This document shows positions 1 to 11,286 of a DNA stretch of 33,515 nucleotides, one piece after another (the stretch's first letter is position 1; each line of letters starts with the position of its first letter). This DNA is from Podila epigama (taxonomy: Eukaryota > Mortierellomycota > Mortierellomycetes > Mortierellales > Mortierellaceae). Below the pieces are notes generated by a model. It made no database searches. It saw only the letters and a list, made by a program, of their open reading frames with translations, and was not told the DNA's origin. The position numbers and the translations under genes are program-made. The stretch covers positions 1 to 33,515 of the forward strand of contig JAAAVE010000103.1 of NCBI GenBank assembly GCA_015679605.1, read 5' to 3'.

Positions 1-3000
1 GCTGCTGTTGCTGCTGCTGTTGACGACGATGACCACTACCAACACCACATCCCATGCCTGTTGCTGGTGACGACACCGTAGAATCCATGCTCAATCGCCC
101 ATCAAAGACACGCTCATAACTATTCTCACGCGTCCGTGGACGTTGTCCTTCGTACCGCCCTCCACTCTGGTAATCTTCGTCACTGTCTGTCGAATCATCG
201 TCATCATCATCATCATCGTCATCATCCGACGACGAAAGCGACAAATCATCGTAACTTGCCTTGGCCCGGTGACCACTACCTGCACCTGTACCTGTACCTA
301 CACCTGTACCTCCACCTGTATTGGGTCCAGAACTTGAACCTGCGCCTGTTCCATTGGACCAACTTCGACGTCCACCTCCAGAAGTGGCAGCAATCAAACT
401 TGCCTGGCTGTCACTGACACTGCTATTGGCTGTGTACTGCTGTCCCTGCTGCTGCTGCTGACTCATACTGCTGTTCGCACTGCGCATCAAGAGCGATCCC
501 CCGCCAGAGCCAGCAGACCCTGATGACCGGTGACCGCGATGACCATGGCCATGACCTGGTTCATATAACCGTATACGGCTGCTATTCCTTGAACTTGGGT
601 AAGAATTATGGTCTCCTCTTGTCGTCCCACCATTGTTCACGTTGGAGCTGGGCGATTGCTCATTTCCGAGCCCCGAGGCAGATGATCCATTATCTGACGC
701 CCCTTCTCTGTTAGTGTTGTCAATGCTGCCGCTGTTACTACTTCCTTGGCCACCCAAGTGATACGATGAAGGCTCCATCATGAACGAAGACCGAATCGAC
801 GAATACGACCGATTGACGGACAGGCTCTTGTTCAATATCTCTGCCGCCATCAAAGCAGACGACTTTTCTTCATCATCCTCTGGAATCCGATCATGATGAG
901 GAATCGAATACAGATTACCAAACTCATCTCGACTCAGTCTGCCACTACCGCCATGTGCTCGTGACCCTCGGTAGTGACCACCACGGTTGTTGTTGCTGAC
1001 GATCGGTCCACCCGCACCACTTCCAGCTGGAGACGAAGACGGCATATCGATCGAAGCAGCATCACCATGGGTGCCATGTGGACGGTCCATAATCGACTCT
1101 CCACCTGCAACAGTATCGCCTTGCTGATCACCTCCTTCACCGCTACCATAAGGAGGCGACACATCTTCCGAGGGATTCTCTGCGATCGAATTCTCCTGCA
1201 ACTGCGATCCTGTGTTCGGCCGAGTACTATTCCAATGACCTTGCAGCGATGGGTCCGAGTACAATTGCGACGCCAAGGCAACACTTTCACGTTTTCGAGC
1301 ATCATTTCCGAACCGTGCACTCTCCGCAAAATGCTCCGTCAAGTCATCCAAGGCCGACACCAGATGCCCGTACTGTACTTGCTGACTACCATGAAGATCC
1401 TCACCATGATCAAGTCCCAATCCTGTAAACACTGAATCATTGTTGCCAGCGTTGTTGTAGCTATAGTTATTAAGATTGTTGTTGTTGTTGTTGTTGTTGT
1501 TATTGTTGTTGCTGTTACTGTCAGAGTCCATGTTGATAGGCATGCCATCTTGATCCACAAAATCAATCGCCAAGGAATTACGTCCCATCATGGACAAGTA
1601 TCCTCTTTGCATCAACTCATGTTCTGCCAAGAGCTCAACATCCGTGCTATAATATCCTACTCCTGTGCATGTCATCGCCACAGCATTGACATTGGCTCGA
1701 GTCGTCTGCCAAAATTGTTCTCGACGAGGTGGTTGCTGCTCACCCCAGTCTTCAGACATGACTTGTCGCTCCAGACCTGTGCCTCCGCCTAGAATTCCTT
1801 TGGTCATGTCCTCAAAGTTCAACCCTGGCGACTGAGCATCCAAAGGCACTCGAATCTTGAAGATTTGAGCGGATTGTTCCGATAGATTCATCGCCGTATC
1901 CAAAACCTCGAGCGCCTCTGTCGCATATTCAGCCTGTAGCAACAATCTCAACAACGGCAACACCAACTCTGGTCCAATTTCTAAAAACTCTGGCCGTGAC
2001 GTGTCCACAAGTGGGAACAAAATCTTTAGACACCGGAGCGCCTTGTGCTTGTAGACACTATTGCTGTTGTAAAGCAATCGCAGGAAAAACAAAATCATCT
2101 CTGCCTGGAGCTCTCTTATAAACAGCTCTCGGAGAACAACCGCAATTTGTCGCCAAAAGTCTTCCTTGGTTCGGAAGCGTTGCTTCGCATATAGTCCCAG
2201 CAGGTTGGCAATGTTTGGATAATCATCCTTTTCCGCAATGGCTGCAATATCTGTCGCCCATTGCACATAGTCTTCGGTCATTGCTTCTTTCGTCTCGAGT
2301 CCCTCAGCCAAGAGCGGCAATACTCCCAAGAACAGGAACACAACCCGGTAGTCTGAAGGGTCAATCAATGCATCCTCAGATACAAACATCAGCCTCCGCA
2401 AAAGGCGAAGCGAAATATGCTCAGTCGTGACAGAGCGCAAACCCTTGAGAAGTAACGGCTGGATACCCATGAACGCACTATCCCAATGCTCTGGGAAATA
2501 AGAAAGCAGCAATTCAAGTGTCGGACTATCCATCAAATCCAGACGGCTCGTCACAGTCTCCAGAATCTTGAGCCCTTCCATATACTCTTGGTCATGTCCA
2601 GTGTACAAGCACGCGATGGCGCCCCAAAATATTTGCGGGAACTGTATCATACTTGCAGAGTCGAACCTTTCGATCACAGATTGCAACGAAATGAGAATCT
2701 CCATCGCGAATGCTTGAATCTCTTGGCTCTTGTCACCAATGGTGTTAGAAAGCCGGGCAAGCATATCCGCCAACATGTGCTGGTTGAAGCTCGGCGAGAG
2801 TGCTCGAAAGATTTGGAAAGATCGGCAGGCCACATGGCGCACAGGGCAGGCAGTGGCCCACTGAAGCGCTGTCTCACCCCATTGTTGACAAATCTCCAGC
2901 TCAGATGCTTGAAAGACTTGGACGGTTCGATAGACGAGGGACTCGAGCTCGGGCGAATCGCGCACGTTGTAGTTGATAATGTCATCGTAGGCCCAGAGCG

Positions 3001-6000
3001 GCTTTCCTTCCTTCGTGTTCAGGAAATCGACCAGATCCGTTGACTGGTCAATGACCTCCAGACTACGCGACTCACGGATAATGATTGAATGAATCAGATG
3101 CACGAGTAAGGACCTGGTCTGGTCACAGATGAGGGCTGTGTAGTGATCCAGTTGCACAAAGATAGCCTGCAAGAGCAATGGCAAATGGCATCTCAACTCT
3201 GCACCTGCCTCAACAGCCAGGTCAACCAAGAGCACAGTAGCAAGCTGTCCTCTCGAGAACGCTGGCCGCTTCTCCTTTCCATTAATCAGACTATCGAGGT
3301 TGGCGAGGTAAAATTCTGACATGAACGGAGACCGCGCATGATTCCGTTCTTGCCTCAATTTGGGCACCATGGTCCTGGGCGAGATTTCACCAATAAGAAT
3401 ATCCACCATCCGCGAGCAAGCACTCGTCCTTCCCAAAAAGACAATGACCTTCTTTGCTGGATGCACAAACTCGGGGTTCCGCTTTTCAAGGCCAAGGTCG
3501 AGGAGGAAAACAAGGATAGGCCGGATGTTGGCAAAGTTGTCACCCGCAACGAGCTGCACCCAGAGATCTTCTACCTCCTTCACATGGTCGTCGCCGTACT
3601 TGACTGTCAGGTAAAATAGATTTGTCAGCACAACAAAGGACGTTATGCTCAACTCGTCATCCTCGTCCACCACCAGCTCGACATTGCCCAACCAAGGAGC
3701 AATATAGTACAACATTTCTCCTCGCCAGACCGGCCGAACAAGGTCAAACCTCATCATGGCTTCCGACAGCAACGAGTAAGTCTGCTCAGGACGATCCTGT
3801 GCCAGTCTTGCCGAGAGAACATATTGTGCTTGACGATAAATGGTCGGCAACTTGTTTACGATACCGATCTCATATTCACCTGCGCATGGTTCCGGGAAGT
3901 AGCGGGCTTCGATCACCTTGAGCAATTTGATAGCCAGTGCTCGGATTTGCACATTAGAATCTCCACACTTGAACAACGCCAAACTGAGCATCTGGTGCAC
4001 ATGGCATGGATACGATTCAACTCTGATAATAATGTCGACGAGCGCTGTGAAGTGACCTTGAATGAACTTTTGTGACATGTCCCCAGAATAGCACTGCTGC
4101 AATGCGTCCTCGAGGAGCTCTGGCCTATCTTGATTATGGATGAGAAGCGCCTCCAAAGCATTCCTAGAGAAAACGAGGTAGTCAGGGAAAAAAGGCAGAT
4201 GTTAGCAATCATTTCCGGCCCGTATCCGTTCTGCCAGAACTAATGAGAAAAAAAAACGGAGTGCTTACTGAGCAATAGGGTGAAGTCTTTCGTCCGGACA
4301 GCGAAAGACGCTCTCGACCCATCGAAAAACTTCTTCAATATTAAAGGACGTGCGAGCTCGATCTGGGCGTTGACTTGGCGTCGGGTTCGTGATAGGTCCT
4401 TGCTATATATACCATGACCATTGAAAAAAAAAAAAAAAAAAAAAAAAGGAAGTGTACCATTAGTAAAAAACACACAGAGGATTCCTCACATCCAATAAAA
4501 TAAAGCAAACAAGGTAAACTTACGCAAAGAGATGCCATGGCCCGCAAGGCAGCAAGCTCCAGATCAAACTTTTCTGCCATCTGGATCTCGTTGCCAAAGT
4601 CAAGACCAAACCAAAAAGTCTTGTTCTCGCCATCCCGTGCAAAACTATTAGGTCCATGTCCACACCAATCCTCAAATAGGCGAAAGAGTGCCAGTCGAAG
4701 GTCAAAGGGTACAATCGATTCTGTGTTTCCGATTTGCGAGATTCCGTTATGAAGGTGACATACAAATCCACAAAAGTGTGTCCGTAGGTTGACATACTCC
4801 CATTCGTGCTGGACTTCAGAGTCGAGGAGGAAAATAAGAGTCTCACGAACGTAGCCCTTGAGGGAGGATGTAATGTGTTCGTCGTGAATCAGGGACGGCG
4901 TCCGAAGTAAGGGCGCTGTCAAGTCAAAGATGTGAGCAATCTCTGCACGGAGACGATCCATCTTCTTATTCCGTCTGCCATTGTACGGTGGTTTGATACT
5001 GCTATTCTTTGATCGGAACTCATCGTGGACAGAGTAAAGGACGGGTTGAAGATCCTCCAGGAGCGGCTTGTAGAGGTGAGCATTGATCCTGCCCAGTGAT
5101 GCAACGACAGACTCCCGGATCACATGACGGTCACTATACAACAGTGGCAATGCTAGCCGGAACAGGTCGCGGGCACATGTGATCTTTTCCGAAGGCGCCG
5201 ATTTCTTTCTTCCGTGACCAGGCGCAGCAGGAGAAGGGTGCTCATGCCGCACCATGGTTGAACAGACAAAGATCAAATATGTTCGCCATTGCTCCACCAT
5301 CTCGTCCGTCGCCACCTGAGTCGACTTGATGGAAAACTTGGAGGCGAGCGTACTGTTCAGGGCCAGATCGGTCGTTGTCACAATGGCCGGGTAGAGCTGC
5401 ATCAGACGCCTGCCCACATTCTCCAGAGAGGCCGCACACAAGGCAGGGAAGAGCTGGAAGATCTTGGTGATGAGCAGCGGAAAACACCGGCGCCATATCG
5501 CCATATCGACCGAGTGTTCACTTCCAGCCAAAAGCGTAAAGACCTCGCCGGATCCCTTTTGGTGATGGATTTGCAAGCGAATGAGCTCGATGATGGCCAG
5601 GTGACAATCCTTGAGGGCATTTCCATAATCATCAACTTGCAACAACTCTTGTACTGCAGTTTGAAGCAAGTGGTACACCCGCGTGATTTCAATTCGTGGA
5701 CGAACAGAGGCGCTGGCTGACATGGCAGGGTCCTTTGCATCGTTAGCCATATTGTTGCCTTGGTCAGGTCGATCAAAGGATGCTGCCAATTTCAGGATGG
5801 TGATGGCATACCGACGGATAACGGGCGATGGACTGCACAAGTACAACAACCCAATCTCCTCCGTCGTCTGCAACTGGCTCTGGGTACTGACCTCAGGACC
5901 ATACGTTGTAAACGACCGCGACCCTTCAGCCGAGGCAGCCGGACTCACCAGTGCGCTCGAGGAAGAAGAGAGCTGGTTGGCTTGTTCTTCTACCACCTGC

Positions 6001-9000
6001 TGCATGTTGTCAAGGCCCTTGGAGTGTGTGTCATGAATCCAAGCTTCCAAGATCTGGATATAGATCCCCAATAACCCTTCCTCCACAGGTGCGCCTGATC
6101 CGGGAGAGGACAAGCCGGCCAACAGTTCTGAAAGCCGATCTTCCACAGGACGAACAAATGCAGAGTATCCAGCTACAACCACTTGAGAGTTGCACTGTCG
6201 AGCAATGCGGACCAGTGCCGCTGCAGACGCCTTTCTCAACTCGGGATCCGCATGCGCCGTGTAGGGCGACAGAATCTCGACGAGCTTAACCAGCGGGATG
6301 CCAGAGGGCATGCACCGAGGTAGACACGTCACCCAGGCTGTCATCAAATCAAAGTAGACTTGCTTTTCCCTTGAATAAGAAACTGCAAAGGTTGTGTACT
6401 GGTGAACAACCGTTGCACCCCCATCACCAGTGGCTGTGGCCATGATCGCTGCTGCTGAGAACATGCTGCGCGCCGTCGTGTATTTCTCGTCCAAGATCAG
6501 AGTGTGGCCATAGTTGCGATCGAGGACAATGGCAATCTTGCCAAGCACGGCTGACATTTGCTCGTAGCTTTCACGCATGCCTACTCTATTGATGACACTG
6601 GGCTCGAGGAGATCCGACGGTGCTGCCATTTCTTTTGCACCAGCAAAAGCGTCCACTGCTGTCGGAAATGGTGGTTTGAAACCTCCCCCTTGCTCAATAT
6701 CGGCCAGGATCAACATGAACGATCGGATACCGATGGTCATTCGCTCCGGTGAAATCATATCCATGCTCAGATTCGTGAACGTGACATTGGAGAAGGACTC
6801 GAGGTTTAGGAGCGGGAAGATAATTGCCCGCGTCGTATACCCTGCGTGCTGAGACCCCATAAACCGAAGAATGCGTACAAAGTGATTGAGGGAGCCTTCG
6901 AGCAGGGCGCCTCCTTTCCTGTTGGAAGGCATTGCTTTGGCGACAGTATCGAGACTGCGGAAGGTGCTGGCGCTAGCATCTGAACAGCGAAAGATGAACA
7001 CCCAAACCAGCTGGGTGGCACAGTTCAAGGCAATATGGCGCATAGTTTTGTCCTTAAACTTTTCCCGCAGAGATTCAAAAACAGAGAGCCAGTGCTTAAG
7101 GAAGTAGTCGCGTTTGCTGACACACAAGAGCATCGTTACCAATGGAAAGGCAACCTGTACATGTCTGGGCTTATTTGTCATCTTGCGCGCCTTTGGGTAT
7201 ATGAGTTCGACTGTTTTTGACCAGTTTGGGTGATTTACCTCTGCCACCGCTACCTAGGGAAGGCAAAGATTAAGAATGGAGAAAGTCGGGTGAGTGAGTT
7301 GGTTATGCAAAGGCGACAAAGTGCAATACTTTTTCAGTCTGGCAACGAATGCCTCTGTTTCCAACAAAAAAAAATGAGATATAGAGAGTCTCATTTACCT
7401 TTGCAACAGGTGTCAAGAGTTGAACAAAGAGTTCGGCGTACGCATGTTTGATCCGGATCCCTCGTGCCATTTTAAAAAATCCCGCGCAGCTTTGCAAAAA
7501 ATCGGCAGTTTCTTCCAGACAATCCATGGGATATAGCTATTAGCATCAAGAAAATTGGAGTCAAAATCCAAAGTTAGCGAAACGTAAATATTCAACATGC
7601 TAGAGGCCATAATGCTGCTATTATAACGGTTCGGGCAGTGAGTTAATCCTGTCGGTATGAATATCATTACCTTGAGATTTAGGAATCGCATGCCGCGAAT
7701 GAGCATCTCCATACGGAGGTCCCTCTCCTTGTCCTTGACGGGTGCCCCAATTTTCTGTTTTTCCAGTTCGGCAATAAATCGGTCGCTGACAGACGCGAAT
7801 CGTACATTGGACAAGGATCCCATGAGTTCCACCAAAGCGTTCATGTTTGCAGTACGGTTGGATGATCTCTGGATAAATTCTCTACATGACAGACAACAAC
7901 AATAATTACATCAATATTATACGATATGAATATGTATTCGTGTACATGTGAGCGAACACGATTAGGACTTACGGATCCACATTCTCGAGTTGTCTAAACA
8001 CGGTTTCTTCCAGCCGAGATCCGAGCTCGTCTGGCAAGGTATCCCTTTTGACTTGGCTGACAATCTCAATCAAACTCCTTGACATTATAAAGAGTGATAC
8101 GACCTATAACGGAATAGATAGATAGACGGGGGGCTTTGTTAATATAAGAAAGCGCTTGTCGCAGCCAGACCACTACGGCATTGCCAAGAACAGACCCTGT
8201 CTAATCCAATCACACTTACCGATTTTCGTTCCTTTATCACTGCTTTTGGATCCCTGTACTTGAAGTTGGCAGACCAATCCCCCCTAGAGCGCAACAAAAC
8301 GGAAACAAAAGAAGGAAGGAGCTCTCCCCCGTGTTCTTTTTGCATTAGTTGGACGGTCAAGCTAGCGAGAACATATGCATGTGAAGAAAGGGAGAGGGGA
8401 TTGAGGGCACTCACGAAGCAGACTTTATAGCATGGTCCTCAGGCACATCAATTTTTCCTTTGCGCCAGAGCATGACACAGTCAATGACTGGTTTAGGCCG
8501 ATGACGTGCGACAGATCCCAAGGACGCGAGTAACTTGTCAAATTTTGGATCTGCGCCCTGTTTGAGTGGCGAGAGAATGTCGGGTTCCGTGTCTTGCTAC
8601 AAAAATACAAAAAGGGATGACTCTTTGTTTAGGATGGGATGCAAGGGTGAACAAGAGGTATGAAGTACTGTACAAATGTCTTGGATACTTTACCAACGGC
8701 AAGTGGATGGCAGCGTTCAACTTTGCTTCTGCCATCTTGACAAATTGCGTAAAGAGCATTTTGAGCGCAAATTCGGATGGTGTTTGGAGCTGGTGTGGTT
8801 GCAAGGAGTGATCGGGAAGGCGAAGCGAGTCGCTCGGGAGTGGGGTGTGGCCAGGCTGAGGTGGATCATTCTGGAGTTGATAGAGATAAGCAGGATGTTG
8901 GTGGTGGACGCTTTGAGGGTGTTGGAAAGGAGGAGGATGCTGGTGGTCGGGTTGGGACGGCGTGACGCTGTCCTGGCTCTGACTATGGCTATGAGTGCCT

Positions 9001-9725
9001 CCGCGGTGCACGCTCTGTGCCTGACCGCTCTGAAGGCCTTGCATACTTGGTATCCGCTGCAACTGGAACACGGGGAGGTCCAGATTGACGAACGGAGCGC
9101 GGTCAGGGAAATGTGGCATATCCATCGAGATACCGTCGGTCGGTGCTGTACCGACAAACGGTGATCGCGGGGTATGGAGAACATCTCTCGAGAGGTCCGA
9201 GTGTGTCCCGTATAGTTGTTGAGTCTGCGAATGAAGGTTGAAGGAAGCTGTTGGATGATTAAAGTAGTCAGATACTTGAGGCGATTGTGCCCGGACGCCG
9301 CCGTCAATGACTGCGGGTAGGTTTTGCAAGCCATCGGTGTGATTGAGCTGTGTGTTGGCCCCACTGCTGTTGGCTTCATGTTGATGTTGAAAGTTCTCTA
9401 CGTTTTGCTGCTGTTGCTGTTGTTGGTGTTGTTGTTGGTATTGATGCTGCTGTTGCTGTTGCTGCTGATACTGCAGCTGATATGGCTCGAGTGGCGCCGG
9501 TGTGGTGACGCGTGGTGTGGACGGAAACTTCCATTCGTTCAATGGTGGCCGGTGACCGGGTCCAACCATTGAAGGTCCAGCAGGAACATTACCCTCTGTG
9601 TTGGAATGTGTTGCATTTCGTTTGCTACTTCCACCGCTTCCCGCACCAGCGCCATGCCGCGTCGCGCTGATATGGTCTTGCTGTGTGTCCCTGTGCAGGG
9701 GCATGTTGTTCCTGTCTTGGTCCAT
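1..9725 (-). CDS. TAO3: Furry/Tao3/Mor2-family cell morphogenesis scaffold, 3' end missing
   Basis: Family proteins are giant HEAT/ARM-like scaffolds of the NDR-kinase (RAM/MOR) network that controls polarised growth and cell separation. The exons I place, all phase-consistent, are 9725-8694, 8596-8415, 8283-8220, 8103-7973, 7881-7671, 7536-7399, 7253-4524, 4402-4269 and 4163-1. They give about 2,928 codons with no stop before the left edge; budding-yeast Tao3 is about 2,400 aa. The start is ATG 9725. Residues 1-310 are Gln/Ser/His-rich and probably disordered. A conserved helical segment starts near residue 314 (TPSEFALKMLFTQFVKMAEA). Other family-like stretches are EVNHPNWSKTVELIYPKAR in exon 7 and VPFDLRLALFRLFEDWCGHG further on. 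The last exon continues with helical repeats, then from about residue 2,400 turns into an Asn-, Ser-, Gly-, Asp- and Gln-rich tail. Family identity is strong. Splice sites of the short exons are less certain, and the real C-terminus is outside the window. Confidence 0.9.
192..229 (-). repeat. Coding Asp run in the Tao3-like tail
   Basis: A GAT/GAC-type tract encodes a run of nine Asp flanked by Ser (LSSSD...DSTDSDEDY) near residue 2,855 of the Tao3-like protein. The Ser/Asp mix resembles casein-kinase-2 acceptor sequence, which is an inference. The tract sits in the low-complexity tail and is likely to vary in length between strains. Confidence 0.7.
1475..1514 (-). repeat. Coding poly-Asn tract (AAC repeat)
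   Basis: A GTT-rich trinucleotide run on plus reads as an almost pure Asn run on minus, near residues 2,425-2,440 of the Tao3-like protein. It follows SDSNS and precedes LNNYSYNNAGNN. It marks the start of the disordered C-terminal region and is an in-frame microsatellite. Confidence 0.8.
4424..4447 (-). repeat. 24-nt A/T homopolymer inside a Tao3-like intron
   Basis: Twenty-four consecutive A on plus are a T tract in the transcript, about 20 nt before the acceptor AG at 4404-4403 that opens the exon 4402-4269. It may act as the polypyrimidine tract. Such a homopolymer is also prone to length error in assembly, but it is intronic and does not affect the frame. Confidence 0.85.
9406..9480 (-). 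repeat. Coding poly-Gln region
   Basis: A CAG/CAA repeat, interrupted by His and Tyr codons, encodes most of residues about 82-107 of the Tao3-like protein, just after EPYQLQY. Gln-rich N-terminal tracts are often variable. The mixed CAA/CAG codons suggest it is older and more stable than a pure CAG microsatellite. Confidence 0.85.
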
Positions 9726-9935
9726 TGGCCCCTTTCAATTTTTCTCTCTTTGTTTGAATGGGTAAATGAAGGCTTTGTTTCTTTGGGTGATATTATTTGC
9801 CTGTAGAATTGTGTTCTGTTGCTGTGGCGAGCAGCACAAATGCAATAAACGTGGCTATTGTGCCAGGGAGAGGGAGGATTAGTGCGCGTAACTGTATAAT
9901 TGTGTATATGTAAGAAAGTAAGTATGTATATATAA

Positions 9936-9985
9936 TATGTATGTATGAATGTATGTATGGATGTATGAATGAATGAATGAATGAA
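9936..9985. repeat. Tetranucleotide ATGT/ATGA microsatellite
   Basis: A run of GTATGTAT-like units passes into GAATGAATGA units, about 210-260 bp upstream of the Tao3-like ATG. It is non-coding, with no flanking direct repeats or terminal inverted repeats that would suggest a mobile element. Confidence 0.85.
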
Positions 9986-11137
9986 AGGTGAAATGAAAAG
10001 AGCGAACAAATGAATGAAATTTGGAGAATGACCGACCGACCGACCCATCACCAAAAAAAGATTCAACGTTGACTTGGGCTTATTAAGGGGAGCTGGCGGA
10101 ATTGTAGGACACGGTCGTGTTCCCGCCCTTTTCTTTTTTTCTTTTTTTTTTTTCCTGGAACGATTCTGGGAGCGGACTGGGAACGACACAAGAACACTGA
10201 ATGCGTCTTTCAGCCAGGGGAGAGATGTTTTGTTTGTGTGTGGGTAGGATGTTACTCCAATGCACTCAAGGATGAAAAAGAACAATAAGATAATCATAGA
10301 ATAAGACGCGTCTCTGTACCAACCCTTTTTCTACGACAATTGTCTATGAGACAAGGCTAGACTACGTAGATTTGTCTCATTTGGATATGACGTTTAACCT
10401 GTCTCCTAGAAGTAACTGAGCAGAACAACCAACAACGGGAATGAACATGCAGCATTGGACAAAAAAAAAAAAAAACATTTTATTTTCATTTTTCAAAAAA
10501 TGAAGCACTTGTTTATGTTTATGTTTATCCAGAGTGAATGAGAAATGAAGGTGTGACAGTACAGTTTGTCAGTGACAATTGAATACTGTGTGTGAGTATG
10601 TGTGTCTGTGAGTGAGAGGGGAGGGTAGGGGGGAGGATGAGGATGACAAAGGGGGGGATGGGTCATTCGGAAAGTGTCATTGTTGAAAAAGTTCTTTTTA
10701 CATGAAAAATGAATTTTCCCACCACAGTTCAACGACCCACAAAGAATAAGTGGCCTGCAAAGAATGACATGCACGCCACGGAAAAAGCGGAAAAAGCGGA
10801 AAATGCTTCAAATGTACACGCTGCCTTTTCTTTGTCAGAACAGAGCACCATTGGTGCAGTACATTCATTCATGCATTCATGACAAGTTGCAGTTCGAGCG
10901 AGGATAAGACAGAGAGTCGGACACACCATGTTAACTCAATTGCCTCGACTCGCAATGAACAGACAGACAAAAGACCTGTCCGAACCGTGAGCAAATTTGT
11001 TGCTTAATGGGTTGATTTGACCAAGCAATCTGGTTGGCTGCTGATGCGCATGTACTTTTCACACACACACTATCTCTCTCTCGCTTACTTCTTTCTTTTC
11101 ACACACTTTTTCTTTTTTTTTTTTTTCTTCTTCTTCG

Positions 11138-11214
11138 CCATCCATCCATCCTTCCATCCATCCTTCCATCCATCCATCCTTCCATCCATCCTTCCATCCA
11201 TCCATCCTTCCATC
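11138..11214. repeat. CCATCCTT/CCAT tandem repeat before the IDO start
   Basis: About 77 bp consist of CCAT and CCTT tetramers, arranged as alternating 8-mer and 12-mer higher-order units. The repeat ends some 70 bp before the dioxygenase ATG, so it lies in the leader or core promoter. The plus (sense) strand is pure pyrimidine plus A, without G. It follows a T tract at 11113-11126. Confidence 0.9.
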
Positions 11215-11286
11215 GCTACTCGCTCTCACACACTCACATTCATCCTCATTGCATCCAATTCCCATTCCATCACCTCACCTCACCTC

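Larger units (their letters stand above)
9726..11286. promoter_or_regulatory. Divergent intergenic region between Tao3-like and IDO genes
   Basis: These 1.56 kb separate two divergently transcribed genes, so both promoters and 5' leaders should lie here. I see no supported gene; the open frames inside are low-complexity. The content is simple repeats (tetranucleotide ATGT/ATGA near 9936-9985, GACC units near 10026-10045), A/T homopolymers (10138-10152, 10460-10475), and a pyrimidine-rich stretch leading up to the dioxygenase ATG (11085-11286). No convincing TATA box or named operator was recognised. Confidence 0.6.

Noticed and set aside
2486-3043. 185-codon open frame on plus
   Set aside because: Antisense to the conserved helical part of the Tao3-like last exon; no independent support.
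8676-9164. 162-codon open frame on plus
   Set aside because: Antisense to exon 1 of the Tao3-like gene, whose frame has the Gln-rich and conserved TPSEFALK sequence; a codon-bias shadow.
9539-10297. 252-codon open frame on minus upstream of and overlapping the Tao3-like start
   Set aside because: It runs through Lys/Glu and Ser/Phe/His low-complexity DNA (poly-T, tetranucleotide repeats) and overlaps exon 1 in another frame. No family resemblance.
11138-11214. CRISPR-like or phage-type repeat array
   Set aside because: Units are 4-12 bp without spacers, in a eukaryotic intron-rich context; an ordinary microsatellite.
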